64,000 nt of DNA from Achromobacter sp. Root83 (GTDB lineage: Bacteria > Pseudomonadota > Gammaproteobacteria > Burkholderiales > Burkholderiaceae_B), in NCBI RefSeq assembly GCF_001428845.1, contig NZ_LMIU01000001.1, forward strand, positions 496,984 to 560,983. The letters run 5' to 3'. The position numbers were made by a program, and so were the translations under genes. This document shows, one piece after another, positions 54,788-62,921 of the stretch (its first letter is position 1; every line of letters begins with the position of its first letter). Below the pieces are notes generated by a model that did no database searches, was not told where the DNA came from, and saw only the letters and a list, made by a program, of their open reading frames with translations.

Positions 54788-56173
54788 TCAGGCGCGCAAG
54801 CGCGGCAGATCCATGCGCACGCTCAGACCATGCGGTGATACGTTGCGCGCCGAGATGACCCCTTTGTGGGCGGCCACCGCGGCCTGCGCGATGGACAGGC
54901 CCAGGCCGGCCCCGCTGCCCGGAGACGAGGCGGCGCGGTAGAAGGGTTCGAACAGGGAGGCCAGGTCTTGCGTGGCCACGCCCGGCCCGCGATCCTCGAT
55001 CTCCAGGCTCGCCTCGTTGGCGTCGACCAGCAACCGCACGCGGATCATGCTGTGCGGCGGGGCGAAGCGCAGGGCGTTGCGCAGCACGTTTTCGATGGCG
55101 CTGGCCAGGCTGCAGCGGTCGCCGAGTATCGGCACCGGCGGCGGCGCATCCCACGCGATGCGCAGGTGACGGCCTTCTGCTTCGTAGCGGGCATCTTCCA
55201 CCACGCCCGCCACGACTTCCGACAGATCCAGCGTTTCGGTGGGCGCGGGCAGCGCGCCCACGCGGGCCAGCCGCAGCGTGTTGCCCACCAGGGAATCCAG
55301 GCGCTCGCATTCGCGTTCGATACGGTCCAGCTGCAGGTCGCGCCGTTCGTCGTTGCGCCGCGCCAGCTCCGAGGCCAGCCGCAAGCGCGCCAGGGGGGAC
55401 CGCAGTTCGTGCGCGATGTTGTGCAGAAGCTGTTCCCGCGTGTCGACCAGCGCCTTCAGGCGGACCGCCATCGCGTCGAAGTCGCGCGCCAGCAGGCCGA
55501 GTTCATCCTTGCGCTTTGCGAGCTTGGGCGGCGTGTGGGTGTCTAGGCGTCCGGCCGCAAGCGCATGGGTAGTGTGGCGCAGCTGCGCCAGCGGCGCCGT
55601 GATGTGGCGCGTCAGGGCCCAGCAGAAGGGCGCGGTCACCGCCAGCGCGAACAGCAGCAGCGCCAGCGCCACCGGCGATAGCGCCAGCACTTCCCAGCGC
55701 GAAGCGTCGAATGGCAGGAACAGCATCAGCAGTTCCGAGCCGTCCGGCAGGGTCAGCAATTGAGGCTCCCACCAGGACACGCGCTCGCCCGTCGGATCGG
55801 CGGGCGGGTAGTCCGCGCGCGGGGACCGGTCGGGCGCCGCGCGGTAGGCGATCAGCCAGTCATGCATGCGGGTGGGCAGGCGCCGGCCCAGGATATCCGC
55901 GTCCTGGCTGTCCATGATGTAGATCTTCAGGGCCGAGTAGCGCTTGTCCATGGCCCAGACCCAGCGCTCGAGTCCTTCCTTGCCGTACGTGTGGGCGATC
56001 TGGGCGGCGTCGCGCGTCAGATTGCCGGGGTTCAGGCCGTCCAGCGAATTGAAGCGGTACCAGGCGACCGCGGCGGTCAGCATCATGCCGCACACCAGGA
56101 TCACGGCCATCGCGCCCCAGAAGGTCAGGAAGGCGCGCCCGAACAAGGAACGGGCGGGGTGCCAGGCCATCAT
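54788..56173 (-). CDS. Two-component sensor histidine kinase
   Basis: ATG 56173 overlaps the response-regulator stop (GCATGATGG) and gives 461 residues. Two membrane helices (about 12-35 and 160-185) flank a periplasmic sensor domain of about 125 residues. HAMP follows, then H-box HNIAHELRSPLARLRLA near residue 248, N-box NVLRNALRFAP, and G-boxes DRGPGV and GAGLGLSIAQ. The architecture is CpxA-like. It lies beside an iron-uptake cluster, but its signal is unknown. Confidence 0.93.
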   Translation of the reverse strand: MMAWHPARSLFGRAFLTFWGAMAVILVCGMMLTAAVAWYRFNSLDGLNPGNLTRDAAQIAHTYGKEGLERWVWAMDKRYSALKIYIMDSQDADILGRRLPTRMHDWLIAYRAAPDRSPRADYPPADPTGERVSWWEPQLLTLPDGSELLMLFLPFDASRWEVLALSPVALALLLFALAVTAPFCWALTRHITAPLAQLRHTTHALAAGRLDTHTPPKLAKRKDELGLLARDFDAMAVRLKALVDTREQLLHNIAHELRSPLARLRLASELARRNDERRDLQLDRIERECERLDSLVGNTLRLARVGALPAPTETLDLSEVVAGVVEDARYEAEGRHLRIAWDAPPPVPILGDRCSLASAIENVLRNALRFAPPHSMIRVRLLVDANEASLEIEDRGPGVATQDLASLFEPFYRAASSPGSGAGLGLSIAQAAVAAHKGVISARNVSPHGLSVRMDLPRLRA

Positions 56174-56883
56174 GCGGCGCCCGCCAGCACATAGCCCAGG
56201 CCGCGCAGGTTGCGGATGGACAAGGTGTCGGCGCTGGTGTCCAGGCGCAGCTTCTTGCGCAGGCTGCTGATGTGGGTGTCGATGCTGCGGTCGTAGCGGT
56301 CGGGCGTGCGCCCCAGCGCGTACAGGCCGATCTGGTCGCGGGCGATCACCTGGCCCGGCGCGCGCATGAGGATCTCCAGGATGCGCTGTTCGGCGCCGGT
56401 CAGCGCGACCTCGTCGGCGCCCAGGCGCGCGCGCCCGGTGGCCGGATCCAGCGATAGCGCGCCCAGGCTCAGGCAGGGCCGGGGGGTGTCGGGCGTTTCC
56501 ACGAAGCGGCGCATGACCGCGGTGATGCGGGCCTTGAGTTCGCGCGGGCTGAAAGGCTTGGCCAGGTAGTCGTCGGCGCCGAACTCCAAACCCAGCACGC
56601 GGTCCGTCTCGCCGCCGTGCGCGGTGAACATGATGACCGGCCGACGCGAGCGTTGCCGGTAATGCTTGAGCAGGTCGAGTCCGTTGCCGTCGGGCAGCAT
56701 CAGATCCAGCAGCACCAGCTCGAAGTCGTCCTGCGACAGCAGGGCCTGCCCCTGAGCGCCGGTGTGCGCGAGCGTGAGCTGGCAATGATTGGGTTCGAGG
56801 TATTCGCGCAGCATCTCGGCCAGTTCGACGTCGTCGTCGATCAGCAAAATGCGGTGCGCCACCGTTGAGTAAGTGAAAGGCAT
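56170..56883 (-). CDS. OmpR-family response regulator
   Basis: A 237-residue regulator with a receiver domain (acidic pocket IDDDVE, phospho-Asp in LVLLDLMLPDG near residue 60, Lys in AKPFSP near residue 109) and a winged-helix domain with DRSIDTHISSLRKKL near residue 197. It is CpxR-like. It is translationally coupled to the kinase and divergent from the TonB receptor gene. The N-terminal MPFTYSTVAH extension before the receiver domain is slightly unusual; a GTG inside it is possible. Confidence 0.93.
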   Translation of the reverse strand: MPFTYSTVAHRILLIDDDVELAEMLREYLEPNHCQLTLAHTGAQGQALLSQDDFELVLLDLMLPDGNGLDLLKHYRQRSRRPVIMFTAHGGETDRVLGLEFGADDYLAKPFSPRELKARITAVMRRFVETPDTPRPCLSLGALSLDPATGRARLGADEVALTGAEQRILEILMRAPGQVIARDQIGLYALGRTPDRYDRSIDTHISSLRKKLRLDTSADTLSIRNLRGLGYVLAGAA

Positions 56884-57008
56884 GCGTCGTCAGCGTCCTG
56901 CATCCGGCAGTTTGGCCGAAGGCCGCGCGCCGAAGTGTCAAGAAATGCAAAGAAGATAAAAGATGCGGAAAGCGTGTTGCCGGCTCCCGCCAGGTCCAAT
57001 TCTAATAT

Positions 57009-57027
57009 GAGAATGGTTTTCATTCAT
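57009..57027. promoter_or_regulatory. Fur box upstream of the TonB-dependent receptor gene
   Basis: GAGAATGGTTTTCATTCAT, within the AT-rich ATATGAGAATGGTTTTCATTCATA, matches 12 of 19 Fur consensus positions by eye and contains the typical GAGAATNNTTTTCATT core. It lies 70 bases before the receptor start, so the receptor and importer should be iron-repressed. Confidence 0.72.
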
Positions 57028-57095
57028 AAGACAGAGACAGACACGACGCCGCACGCGGGGTGTGGCGCGGGCCTGAGACGGGAGAAATCGGAATC

Positions 57096-59117
57096 ATGAG
57101 CAGGAAACAACTGGCCGCCGGCCGGCGCGTCGTGGCGTCACGCACGCAGTTGGCCGCGGCCCTGTGCGCCGCGGGTTTCGGCATGGGGCCCGCGGCCCTT
57201 TGGGCGCAGGGCGCGAACACCGCCACGACCATGGACACCGTGGTGGTCACGGCCAGCGGCTTTGAGCAGCGCATCCAGGATGCGCCCGCCTCGATCAGCG
57301 TCATCACCCGCGAGGACCTGGACAAGAAGTTCTACCGCGACCTGAACGACGCGCTGGTGGAAGTGCCCGGCGTCATCGTCACCGGCGGCGGCGACCGCCA
57401 GGACATCAGCCTGCGCGGCATGGGGCCGAAGTACACCTTGATTCTGATCGACGGCAAGCGCCAGAGCTCCCGCGAGACGCGCACCAACTCGGATTCCACG
57501 GGCGTGGAGGGCGGCTGGACGCCGCCGCTGTCCGCCATCGAGCGCATCGAAGTGGTGCGTGGCCCCATGTCTTCGCTGTACGGCTCAGACGCCATGGGCG
57601 GGGTGATCAACATCATCACGCGCAAGGTGCCGTCCGAGTGGCACGGCGAGATCCGCATGGATACGACGATCCAGGAGAGCAGCAAGTCGGGCGATATCTA
57701 CCAGGGCAACTTCTACCTTGCCGGCCCGATCAAGAACGATCTGCTCGGCCTGCAGATCTACGGCCAGGCTACGCAGCGCGACGAAGACGACATCTATGAC
57801 GGATTCCGCAAGCGCAACGCGGAGTCCGTGACCGCCAAGCTGGCGCTGACGCCCAACCGCGATCACGACATCGTGCTGGAAGCAACCGCGATGCGCCAGA
57901 AGTTCCAGGAAACGCTGGGCAAGACCGTCCAGCCGCTGGCGCCGGGCGAAGCATGCGCGCGCACGGGCTGCCCGGCGTCGTCGGAAACCGACTACCGCAG
58001 CAGCAAGTGGGCGCTGTCCCACACCGGGCGCTGGGGCTGGGGCGTGTCGGACAGCTATGTGCAAGAGGAAGAGTTCGACAACCGCTCGCGCCAGATGAAG
58101 ATCAAGAACCTGGACCTGCAGACCTCGTGGTCCTTGCCGCTGGGTTCGCACATGCTGACGCTGGGCGGCAGCTATCTCAGCCAGCGCCTGAACGACCAGA
58201 CCGGCAACCAACTGGCCGGCGGCCCGAACAAGGTCGAACGCTATCAATGGGCCCTGTTTGCCGAAGACGAATGGCGCCTCACCGAGAGCTTCGCCGTCAC
58301 CACCGGCCTGCGCATGGACGAAGACGAGAACTTCGGCTCGCATTTCAGCCCGCGCCTGTATGGCGTGTGGCACATGGCCGAGCGCTGGACGCTGAAGGGC
58401 GGCGTATCCACGGGCTTTCGCGCGCCCGATCTGCGGCAGACGGTGGCTGGCTGGGGCCAGACCAGCCGCGGCGGCAATATGTACGGCAATCCGGACCTGA
58501 CGCCTGAAAAATCGGTGACCCAGGAAATCGGCCTGCTGTACGACGACGGCGAGGGCATGAACGCGGGCGTGACGCTCTTCAACAACGACTTCAAGGACAA
58601 GATCACCCGCGTGGCGTGCCCGCTGTCCCAGTGCACGGACGGCCCGAACCAGTTCGGTTCGAACCCGACCACGTACATGAACGTCGACAAGGCGGTGTCG
58701 CGCGGGGTCGAAGCCAGCCTGAAGCTGCCGCTGGCCAGCGACTGGTCCATGACCAGCAGCTACACGTACACCAAGTCGGAACAGAAGTCGGGGCAGTACA
58801 AGGGCGAACCGCTGAACCAACTGCCCAAGCACCTGTTCACCACCACCGTGAACTGGCAGCCGTCGGATGCGCTGCAGGCCTGGGCCCGTGTGAATTTCCG
58901 CGGCCGCGAAAGCCAGCCCATCACCGGTCCGTCGTCGGGAGACCTGGTGGCCCCGTCCTACACCTTTGTGGACCTGGGCGGATCGTACGCCGTGAACAAG
59001 ACCGTTTCGGTCTATGCCGGCATCTACAACCTGTTCGACAAGCAGGTCGCCTACGAAGACTTCGGCTATGTCGAGGACGGTCGCCGGTACTGGCTGGGCG
59101 TGGGCGTGAAGTTCTGA
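57096..59117 (+). CDS. TonB-dependent siderophore receptor (CirA/IrgA-like)
   Basis: A 673-residue outer-membrane receptor with a signal peptide (about 1-38, ending LWAQ), TonB box DTVVVTAS near residue 46, plug domain (RIQDAPASISVITREDL; SLRGMGPKYTLILIDGKRQSSRE; VVRGPMSSLYGSDAMGGVINIITRK near residue 160) and a 22-stranded barrel ending in the aromatic WLGVGVKF. The plug motifs resemble the CirA/IrgA receptors that take up catechol siderophores. A Fur box precedes it, and the siderophore ABC importer genes follow in the same direction. Confidence 0.92.
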   Translation: MSRKQLAAGRRVVASRTQLAAALCAAGFGMGPAALWAQGANTATTMDTVVVTASGFEQRIQDAPASISVITREDLDKKFYRDLNDALVEVPGVIVTGGGDRQDISLRGMGPKYTLILIDGKRQSSRETRTNSDSTGVEGGWTPPLSAIERIEVVRGPMSSLYGSDAMGGVINIITRKVPSEWHGEIRMDTTIQESSKSGDIYQGNFYLAGPIKNDLLGLQIYGQATQRDEDDIYDGFRKRNAESVTAKLALTPNRDHDIVLEATAMRQKFQETLGKTVQPLAPGEACARTGCPASSETDYRSSKWALSHTGRWGWGVSDSYVQEEEFDNRSRQMKIKNLDLQTSWSLPLGSHMLTLGGSYLSQRLNDQTGNQLAGGPNKVERYQWALFAEDEWRLTESFAVTTGLRMDEDENFGSHFSPRLYGVWHMAERWTLKGGVSTGFRAPDLRQTVAGWGQTSRGGNMYGNPDLTPEKSVTQEIGLLYDDGEGMNAGVTLFNNDFKDKITRVACPLSQCTDGPNQFGSNPTTYMNVDKAVSRGVEASLKLPLASDWSMTSSYTYTKSEQKSGQYKGEPLNQLPKHLFTTTVNWQPSDALQAWARVNFRGRESQPITGPSSGDLVAPSYTFVDLGGSYAVNKTVSVYAGIYNLFDKQVAYEDFGYVEDGRRYWLGVGVKF

Positions 59118-59155
59118 GATCGACGGGCGCGCCGCGCCCACACTGGAGAGTTTGC

Positions 59156-60106
59156 ATGAAGTATGGAATACAGGCGGGCCAAGCCCGCCGCTGGGCGGCC
59201 CGGGCCGGCGCGGCTCTGGTTCTGGGCGCCGCGGCCACCGTCTGCGCTGCGCAGACCACCGTGCCGGTCAAGCACGCGCGCGGCGAAACCGCCGTGCCGG
59301 CCAATCCGTCCAAGACGATCGTGCTGGACCTGGCCGTGCTGGACACCCTGCATGCGCTGGGCGTGGACCCGGCGGGCGTGCCGAGCGCCGCCAAGCTGCC
59401 CCCGCAGCTGGCCCAGTACGCGGACAAGCGCTACCTGAAGGCGGGCACGATGTTCGAGCCCAATTACGAGGTCATCCATGCGGCCGCGCCGCAGCTCATC
59501 TTCGTGGCTGGCCGCTCCGCGCCCAAGTACGACGAACTGGCCAAGCTGGCGCCGACGGTCGACCTGACGGTCGATGCCAAGGACCTGGTCGGCAGCGTGA
59601 AGCGCAACACCGAAACGCTGGCCGCCATCTACGGCAAAGAGGCGCAGGCCAAGGAAAAGCTGGCTGCGCTGGACGCGTCCATCTCGTCCCTGAAGGCCCG
59701 GGCCGCCAGCTCGGGTACCGCGCTGATCGTGCTGACCACCGGCGGCAAGATGAGCGCTTACGGCCCCGGCTCGCGCTTCGGCGTGATCCATGATGCTTTC
59801 GGCGTCAAGCCTGCCGCCGCTGGCCTGAACGTGTCGAATCACGGACAGGCGATTTCGTTCGAGTTCATCGCCCAGACCGATCCGGACTGGCTGTTCGTGA
59901 TCGACCGCGACGCCGCCATCGGCCGCGAAGGCGTGTCGGCCCAGCGCATGCTGGACAATGATCTGGTGCGCCCGACCAAGGCGTGGAAGAACCAGCGCGT
60001 GGTGTATCTGAACGGGTTCAACTGGTATCTGCTGGGCAGCGCGGGCCTGACGGCGATGCAGCAGAACGTGGACCAGATCGCCGCGGCGCTGGCGCAAGGA
60101 AAGTAA
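59156..60106 (+). CDS. Siderophore ABC transporter periplasmic binding protein (FatB/CeuE-like)
   Basis: ATG 59156 behind GGAGAG gives 316 residues. A signal peptide (about 1-33, ending CAAQ) is followed by a class III binding protein: VPVKHARGETAVPANPSKTIVLDLAVLDTLHALGV, typical of the FatB/CeuE/YclQ group, and TTGGKMSAYGPGSRFGVIHD near residue 196. It would bind the ferric siderophore delivered by the receptor, 38 bases upstream. A cysteine at position 31 lies near the cleavage site, so a lipoprotein anchor cannot be excluded. Confidence 0.9.
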   Translation: MKYGIQAGQARRWAARAGAALVLGAAATVCAAQTTVPVKHARGETAVPANPSKTIVLDLAVLDTLHALGVDPAGVPSAAKLPPQLAQYADKRYLKAGTMFEPNYEVIHAAAPQLIFVAGRSAPKYDELAKLAPTVDLTVDAKDLVGSVKRNTETLAAIYGKEAQAKEKLAALDASISSLKARAASSGTALIVLTTGGKMSAYGPGSRFGVIHDAFGVKPAAAGLNVSNHGQAISFEFIAQTDPDWLFVIDRDAAIGREGVSAQRMLDNDLVRPTKAWKNQRVVYLNGFNWYLLGSAGLTAMQQNVDQIAAALAQGK

Positions 60107-60122
60107 GCGGCATGCGGGATGC

Positions 60123-61130
60123 GTGGATGGGCCGCCGGTGAACTGGCGGCGCGCGTTGAGCGGCTGGGGCGGCCTGGCCGCCGTGCTGATGCTGTTGCTG
60201 CTGCTGTGCGCGGCCAGCATCAGCCTGGGCGCGGGCCGGATGTCCTGGGCGGCGCTCTGGAGCGGGGGCGAGGAAGCCGAACGCGCCTGGCGCTTCCTGA
60301 TGGTCAGCCGCGTTCCGCGGACCCTGGCGCTGCTGCTGGCGGGCATGGCGCTGGCGGTGGCCGGCCTGATCATGCAGATGCTGGTGCGCAACCGCTATGT
60401 GGAACCCACGACGGCGGGCACCGTGGAATCGGCCACGCTGGGCATCCTGGCCGTCACGCTGCTGGCGCCCGACACGCCGGTGATCGGCAAGATGCTGACG
60501 GCCACGGGCTTCGCGCTGGCCGGCACCTTGCTGTTCCTGGCGCTGCTGCGCCGGGTGCCGCTGCGCACGCCCTTCATCGTGCCGCTGATCGGGCTGATCC
60601 TGGGCGGCGTGATCCATGCGGTGACGACCTTCATCGCGTACCGCTTCGATCTGCTGCAGTCGCTGCACGCCTGGACCACCGGCGACTTTTCCGGCGTGCT
60701 GCGCGGCCGCTATGAACTGCTGTGGATCGGCTTCGGCCTGGCCTGCGCGGCGTATGCCGCCGCCGACCGCTACACCGTGGCCGGCATGGGCCGCGAGTTC
60801 GCGTCGAACCTTGGACTGAACCATGCGCGGCTGACGCTGGTGGGCCTGCTGATCGTGTCGGCCATCTCGGCCGTGGTCGTCGTGACTGCGGGCGGCATTC
60901 CCTTCCTGGGCCTGATCGTGCCCAACGCCGTCAGCCTGGTGCTGGGCGACAACATGCGCCGGGCCATCCCATGGGTGGCCGCGCTGGGCGGGGTGTTCGT
61001 GCTGGCCTGCGACATCATCGGCCGGCTGGTCATCCACCCCTACGAGATTCCCATCGGGACCGTCGTGGGCGTGCTGGGCAGCATCCTGTTCCTGTGGCTG
61101 CTGCGCACGCGGAGGAACCGCCTTGGCTGA
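60123..61130 (+). CDS. Siderophore ABC transporter permease (FecCD family), first
   Basis: A 335-residue FecCD/BtuC-type permease with about ten helices; the SISLGAGRMSW opening and the cytoplasmic coupling region GGIPFLGLIVPNAVSLVLGDNMRRAIP near residue 258 are typical (FatD/CeuB-like). I use GTG 60123; GTG 60138 is an alternative, and neither has a strong ribosome site. It lies 16 bases after the binding-protein gene. Confidence 0.9.
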   Translation: MDGPPVNWRRALSGWGGLAAVLMLLLLLCAASISLGAGRMSWAALWSGGEEAERAWRFLMVSRVPRTLALLLAGMALAVAGLIMQMLVRNRYVEPTTAGTVESATLGILAVTLLAPDTPVIGKMLTATGFALAGTLLFLALLRRVPLRTPFIVPLIGLILGGVIHAVTTFIAYRFDLLQSLHAWTTGDFSGVLRGRYELLWIGFGLACAAYAAADRYTVAGMGREFASNLGLNHARLTLVGLLIVSAISAVVVVTAGGIPFLGLIVPNAVSLVLGDNMRRAIPWVAALGGVFVLACDIIGRLVIHPYEIPIGTVVGVLGSILFLWLLRTRRNRLG

Positions 61131-62106
61131 GTTCCTGCCTTCCGTGTCCGTTGCGCGCTCGCCGCAGGCGTGGCGCCTGGCAGTGCTGGCGGCCGTCGCG
61201 CTGGCCTGCGTGGCCGCCTTCATGACGCTGGGCGCGAATGGCCAGTGGTCCTTCGTGATCCCGTTTCGCGGCGGCAAGCTCGCGGCCATGCTGCTGGTGG
61301 CCTATGCCGTGGCGGTGTCGTCGGTGCTGTTCCAGACCATTACGCACAACCGTATCCTGACGCCCGCGATCATGGGCTTCGATGCTCTGTACCTGCTGAT
61401 CCAGGCCGTGGTGGTGTTCGGCTTCGGGCAGGCGGCGGCCAGCGCCAGCCATCCGGTCGCGGCGTTCCTGCTGGAGGTCTGCGCCATGACGGCGTTCGCC
61501 TGCCTGCTGTTCCGATGGCTGTTTTCCGATGCCGTGCGCAGCCTGCACCTGATGATGCTGGTGGGCATCATCTTCGGCCTGCTGTTCCGCAGCCTGTCCA
61601 GCTTCGTGGTGCGGCTGATCGACCCGAACGAATTTTTGGTGCTGCAGGACCGCATGTTCGCCAGCTTCAATTCGGTGCGCGTGGAACTGCTGCCGATTGC
61701 GGCGGCGGCCGTGTGCGGCGCGTCCCTGCTGATCTGGCGCATGCGCCGCCGTTACGACGTGCTGGCGCTGGGGCGGGAGATCTCCGTGAACCTGGGCGTG
61801 GACTACCGCCGCACCCTGATGGTGACCTTGGCGGCGATTGCCGTGCTGGTGTCGGTGTCCACGGCGCTGGTCGGGCCCGTGACCTTCTTCGGCCTGCTGG
61901 TCAGCAACCTGGCCTATCACGCCATGGGTTCCGACAGGCACAGGCACACGGTGCCGGCTGCGGCCCTGTTGAGCGTGATCTTCCTGGTGGGCGGGCAGAC
62001 GCTGCTGGAGCGCGTGCTGGGCCTGAACACCACGGTCAGCGTGGTGATTGAATTCGTGGGCGGCGTAATGTTCCTCGTCCTGATCCTGCGCAAGGGGCGC
62101 CGATGA
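61123..62106 (+). CDS. Siderophore ABC transporter permease (FecCD family), second
   Basis: A 327-residue FecCD permease (FatC/CeuC-like), with VGPVTFFGLLVSNLAYHAMGSDRHRHTVPAA near residue 248 as the coupling loop. It begins at TTG 61123, supported by GGAGG seven bases upstream, and overlaps the first permease gene by eight bases. The two form a heterodimeric channel. Confidence 0.9.
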   Translation: MAEFLPSVSVARSPQAWRLAVLAAVALACVAAFMTLGANGQWSFVIPFRGGKLAAMLLVAYAVAVSSVLFQTITHNRILTPAIMGFDALYLLIQAVVVFGFGQAAASASHPVAAFLLEVCAMTAFACLLFRWLFSDAVRSLHLMMLVGIIFGLLFRSLSSFVVRLIDPNEFLVLQDRMFASFNSVRVELLPIAAAAVCGASLLIWRMRRRYDVLALGREISVNLGVDYRRTLMVTLAAIAVLVSVSTALVGPVTFFGLLVSNLAYHAMGSDRHRHTVPAAALLSVIFLVGGQTLLERVLGLNTTVSVVIEFVGGVMFLVLILRKGRR

Positions 62107-62861
62107 TAGAAATCCAGAACGTCAGCAAGCAATACGGCGATGCCGTGGTGATCGACGACGTCAGCCTGCATCTGCCGGCGGGCGGAGTCACAGCCATCAT
62201 CGGACCGAACGGGGCGGGCAAGTCCACCTTGCTGTCCATGGTGAGCCGGTTGCTGCCCATGAGCGCGGGGCGCGTGCTGGTGGAAGGCCTGGACGTGACG
62301 CGCGCCGACAGCCGCGAACTGGCGCGCCGCCTGTCGATCCTGCGGCAGGACAACCACCTGCCGCTGCGGCTGACGGTGAAGGACCTGGTGGCCTTTGGCC
62401 GCTATCCGCACACGGGCGGCCGCCTGACATTGGACGACAAGGGCCATATCGACCAGGCCATCGCGTATCTGAACCTGGAGCCGCTGGCCGGCCGCTATCT
62501 GGACGAGATGTCCGGCGGACAGCGCCAGCGCGCGTTCGTGGCGATGGTGCTGTGCCAGGACACGCGCTACGTGCTGCTGGACGAGCCGCTGAACAGCCTG
62601 GACATGAAGCATGCCGTCGCCATGATGGGCACCTTGCGCCGGGCGGCGGACGAACTGGGGAAGACGGTTGTGCTGGTGCTGCACGACATCAATTTTGCCT
62701 CCAGCTACGCGGACCGCATCGTGGCGATGCGGCAAGGGCGCATCGCCCGCCACGGCACGCCGGCCGAATTGATCCGGCCGGACGTGCTGAGCGAACTCTA
62801 CGAACTGCCGATCGACGTGCACGAGATCGGCGGCAAGCGCATTTGCGTGTATTACCGCTAG
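62103..62861 (+). CDS. Siderophore ABC transporter ATPase (FepC/CeuD family)
   Basis: A 252-residue ATPase with Walker A GPNGAGKSTLLSM near residue 34, signature EMSGGQRQRAFVAMVL near residue 135 and Walker B YVLLDEPLNSLDM near residue 156. GRYPHTGGRL near residue 99 is characteristic of iron-siderophore ATPases. It overlaps the second permease gene and ends the uptake operon. Confidence 0.92.
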   Translation: MIEIQNVSKQYGDAVVIDDVSLHLPAGGVTAIIGPNGAGKSTLLSMVSRLLPMSAGRVLVEGLDVTRADSRELARRLSILRQDNHLPLRLTVKDLVAFGRYPHTGGRLTLDDKGHIDQAIAYLNLEPLAGRYLDEMSGGQRQRAFVAMVLCQDTRYVLLDEPLNSLDMKHAVAMMGTLRRAADELGKTVVLVLHDINFASSYADRIVAMRQGRIARHGTPAELIRPDVLSELYELPIDVHEIGGKRICVYYR

Positions 62862-62881
62862 GCGCGGAACCCCAAGGCAGA

Positions 62882-62900
62882 GCGCCCCATTGCAGGGCGC
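62882..62900. terminator. Hairpin between the convergent siderophore ATPase and cpdB genes
   Basis: GCGCCC-CATTGCA-GGGCGC in the 60-base gap between two converging genes. It lacks a T run on either strand, so it is a weak terminator at most. Confidence 0.35.
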
Positions 62901-62921
62901 CCGCCTGCCCAGCCTGCCGCG

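Noticed and set aside
58616..59155. Upstream extension of the siderophore binding protein into the receptor gene
   Set aside because: It is out of frame with the receptor and lacks homology; a signal peptide and ribosome site support ATG 59156.
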